Origin: Chloroflexota bacterium
GTDB lineage: Bacteria; Chloroflexota; Limnocylindria; QHBO01
Reading direction: 5' to 3'
NCBI GenBank assembly: GCA_013820865.1
Contig: JACDHU010000091.1
Location: forward strand, 1 to 6,780
Length of the DNA stretch: 6,780 bases
Part shown: positions 4,784-6,780 of the stretch, in pieces
Layout of the letters: every line of letters begins with the position of its first letter
Position numbering within the stretch: the first letter of the stretch is position 1
Position numbers and translations under genes: made by a program
Notes under the pieces: model-generated
What the model saw: the letters and a program-made list of their open reading frames with translations, nothing else
Database searches by the model: none
What the model was told of the DNA's origin: nothing

Positions 4784-6780
4784 TCAGCCGGCGTCGGCCG
4801 AAATCTGGGTCTTGGATGCGGATCTCGGCTCGGACGTGGCCGGATCCTCTGTCGCTTGCCCTTCGGTAAGCGCGTCCAACCGCGCCAGCAGCGGCGGACA
4901 CCCAAGCTGGGTGAGCAGACTTCGACCGTCGCTGGCGGCCTCGCGGTATGCCTCGCTTGATGGCGCGAGCACGGAGACCATGCCGATGCAGGCCAGCGCG
5001 TCGTCGTAGGGAAGATTGAGGTCTCGGAAGACGCGGCGAGCCTTTCGGAATAGGCTGATGGCCTCCCCACTCCTTCCCTCGAGCGCCGCGAGACCACCAC
5101 GGAGCGCCTCCTGCGTGGCTTCGATTGTTCTGCCGACACTCCCGGTGCCGGCGAATCTCGCAAGGTCGTCACGCAGGCCCTTGGCGTCCTTCATCCACCA
5201 GGCCGCACGCGCGGCCTCGCTGATCGTTTCTGCCAGCGCTGCGTCGGAGATGGTCGTCAGCTCGAGCCACTGCCGCCGAGCGTCCGAATCACGTCCCTCA
5301 AAGGTGGCAATCCGGGCGGTGGTTCCAAGGTACTGCGCCGCGGTGCTCGTATCGCTATACCCCTGTCTGATCCTGTCGAGCTCCGAGGTCTCTTCCTTAG
5401 TGCCCTCTCCGCGCGCCGCCGCGAACATGGCAAGCCCGGCAAGCACGATGACCCTGTCCGAATCCTCCGCGATGTCACCGAGGCTGAGAAGCTCGGCCTT
5501 AGCACGCTCCCAGTCACCGGTGCGGATGGCATATTCGGCGGCGTTTCCGGTCAGCACCACCGCGAAGGAGCGGAGCCCCAGGCGCCGGGCAAGCGCGAGT
5601 CCCTCTCGCGCGGATGTCAGTGCGGCCCGCGGATCATCGAGGCTTTCAGCGAAGCCGCGGTTGATGGCGGCACGGAGCGCAGCGTCAGGCATGTCGTTGG
5701 CTTCTGCCAGTTGTCCGCCGCCCGATATGAGCATGAGCCCCTCGCGCGTGCGGCCCACCATGAGCAGCGCCGTGCCTTTCGTGACCAGCGTGTCGGCGAT
5801 GATGTGGACGAGGTTGAAGTGTTCCGCGACCGGCAGGACGCGGTCGGCCGTCTCGATCGCATTATCCGCCTGCTCGAGGAAGAAGTAGGCACGTGCGAGT
5901 TGGCCATCGATGGCCACCAGGATGGGATCACCTGCAAGATCGGCGTATTCATGGCGTGCCGCCTCGAGGAGTTCGAGCGCCTGGTCCGACCGGTACGTGT
6001 CCAGCAGGGTTCTTGCGGTCGCTGCGGCGGCACCCGCTGCCCGCGCTCGATCCCCGAGCGCATCGTAGAGTTCGCGGGCCGTCGTGAACTGTTCGATCGC
6101 CTCCTCGTGCCGCCCGGCGGAGCTGGTCGACGCACCGGCACGATCGTGCAGCTCCGCCTGCTCGGCCGCATCGGGAGTCACTCGCAGGGCCTGCTCGAGG
6201 AATCGGAACGCCTGGTCGTGGGCACCGAGCGACGTTGCTCGATCAGCGGCCGCCTTCAACGCGATCCGGGCCTGCGCGGCGAGCGCTTCGGCCTCCGCGC
6301 CAGGGGCAGCCAATTCGTGCGCGGACAGATAGTGACCGGCGAGGGCCCCAGCCAGCTCATCGTTGGAGAGGATCTCGAAGTGTCGTGCCGCCGCCAAGTG
6401 ACGAGCCTTTCGATCCGCACGGGCCAGCGTGTTGTAGGCGACCTCTCGGATCAATGACTGTACGAATGCGTACTGGCCCCGGTCCGGCGCGCGCGGATCG
6501 GCCCTGAGCACGAGCAGCTCACGCTTGACCAGGGCCCGCAGACGGGGTTCCAGATCTGTGCCATCCGACCTGGTTACAGCCGCGACGCCGTCCGTGCTGA
6601 AGCTCTGTCCTAGAACAGCCGCGTCCTGGAGGAGTGCCCGGTCATCGGGCTCCAGGGAGTCGAGCCGGGAGGCGATGAGCGCAGTCAACGTCTCGGGAAC
6701 GGCAAGCTGCGAGAGCTCGCCGACCGGGCAGTAGGAGCCATCCTGCTCGACCAGCCGCCCTTCAGCGACCAGCATGCGGA
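4784..6780 (-). CDS. AAA/NACHT-like ATPase with TPR-type repeats, C-terminal part (5' end outside window)
   Basis: The C-terminal 665 or so residues of a large regulator; the frame is open to the window's right edge. The ATG at 6773-6775 is internal, in a stretch (RMLVAEGRLVEQDG) that matches the segment after the ATPase core in this family. Next comes a winged-helix-like region (about 25-90: LTALIASRLDSLEPDDRALLQ, AAVLGQSF). Then comes the conserved FVQSLIREVAYNTLARADRKARH segment (about 104-127). A long all-helical region of TPR-like repeats (about 165-610, for example HEEAIEQFTTARELYDALGD) and a polar tail follow. This order is typical of proteins whose N-terminus carries a guanylate/adenylate cyclase domain or other signalling domain before an AAA_16 ATPase, but neither is in view. 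LuxR/BTAD-type regulators with the same ATPase-TPR core are an alternative, though no C-terminal DNA-binding domain is present. The stop lies 43 bases before the tRNA. Confidence 0.82.
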   Translation of the reverse strand, partial: RMLVAEGRLVEQDGSYCPVGELSQLAVPETLTALIASRLDSLEPDDRALLQDAAVLGQSFSTDGVAAVTRSDGTDLEPRLRALVKRELLVLRADPRAPDRGQYAFVQSLIREVAYNTLARADRKARHLAAARHFEILSNDELAGALAGHYLSAHELAAPGAEAEALAAQARIALKAAADRATSLGAHDQAFRFLEQALRVTPDAAEQAELHDRAGASTSSAGRHEEAIEQFTTARELYDALGDRARAAGAAAATARTLLDTYRSDQALELLEAARHEYADLAGDPILVAIDGQLARAYFFLEQADNAIETADRVLPVAEHFNLVHIIADTLVTKGTALLMVGRTREGLMLISGGGQLAEANDMPDAALRAAINRGFAESLDDPRAALTSAREGLALARRLGLRSFAVVLTGNAAEYAIRTGDWERAKAELLSLGDIAEDSDRVIVLAGLAMFAAARGEGTKEETSELDRIRQGYSDTSTAAQYLGTTARIATFEGRDSDARRQWLELTTISDAALAETISEAARAAWWMKDAKGLRDDLARFAGTGSVGRTIEATQEALRGGLAALEGRSGEAISLFRKARRVFRDLNLPYDDALACIGMVSVLAPSSEAYREAASDGRSLLTQLGCPPLLARLDALTEGQATEDPATSEPRSASKTQISADAG

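Noticed and set aside
5016..5888. 290-residue plus-strand reading opposite the ATPase/TPR gene
   Set aside because: The composition is Ser/Ala/Arg-rich with no domain pattern, and it is antisense to a protein with clear helical-repeat structure. Long antisense frames are normal in GC-rich genes.

Overview
This is a GC-rich bacterial segment, roughly two-thirds G+C by eye, with tightly packed genes and codons ending mostly in G or C. No gene here fixes the lineage. The mix of a Thr/Pro/Ser-linker kelch lipoprotein, a large ATPase/TPR signalling protein, GTG starts and -10-like hexamers lying directly on start codons would suit a soil or freshwater Chloroflexota (Limnocylindria-like) or a related high-GC lineage such as Actinomycetota. 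This is inference only.

Layout: the plus strand (1-3004) carries a 5'-truncated CNNM/CorC-type membrane protein gene. It overlaps by ATGA a second, complete paralogue (1162-2505). After a 46-base gap comes an OsmC-type peroxidase gene (2552-3004). The minus strand (3008-6780), read from right to left, carries the C-terminal two-thirds or so of a large ATPase/TPR regulator (6780-4784, start outside the window). Next come a tRNA-Gly(CCC) with encoded CCA (4740-4665), a hotdog-fold acyl-CoA thioesterase (4590-4162) and a kelch beta-propeller lipoprotein (4114-3008). The kelch gene meets osmC tail to tail with three bases between the stop codons. No intergenic stretch exceeds about 75 bases.

How the genes fit together: the CNNM pair is very probably one translationally coupled unit, possibly making a heterodimeric cation exporter or regulator. 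OsmC is a thiol peroxidase with its own ribosome binding site and possibly its own promoter. That promoter area contains three copies of GGCTGAT(C), two of them forming a perfect 10-bp inverted repeat at the end of the second CNNM gene. The minus-strand genes look like separate transcription units, not a pathway. The thioesterase and kelch genes lack clear Shine-Dalgarno sequences, and each has a TANNNT hexamer 6-7 bases before its start codon, the arrangement expected for leaderless mRNAs.

No CRISPR array, transposon, phage gene, toxin-antitoxin pair or defence system is visible. The window is mostly ordinary housekeeping and accessory content. The points worth a second look are the coupled CNNM paralogues, the repeated element before osmC, and the possible leaderless promoters.
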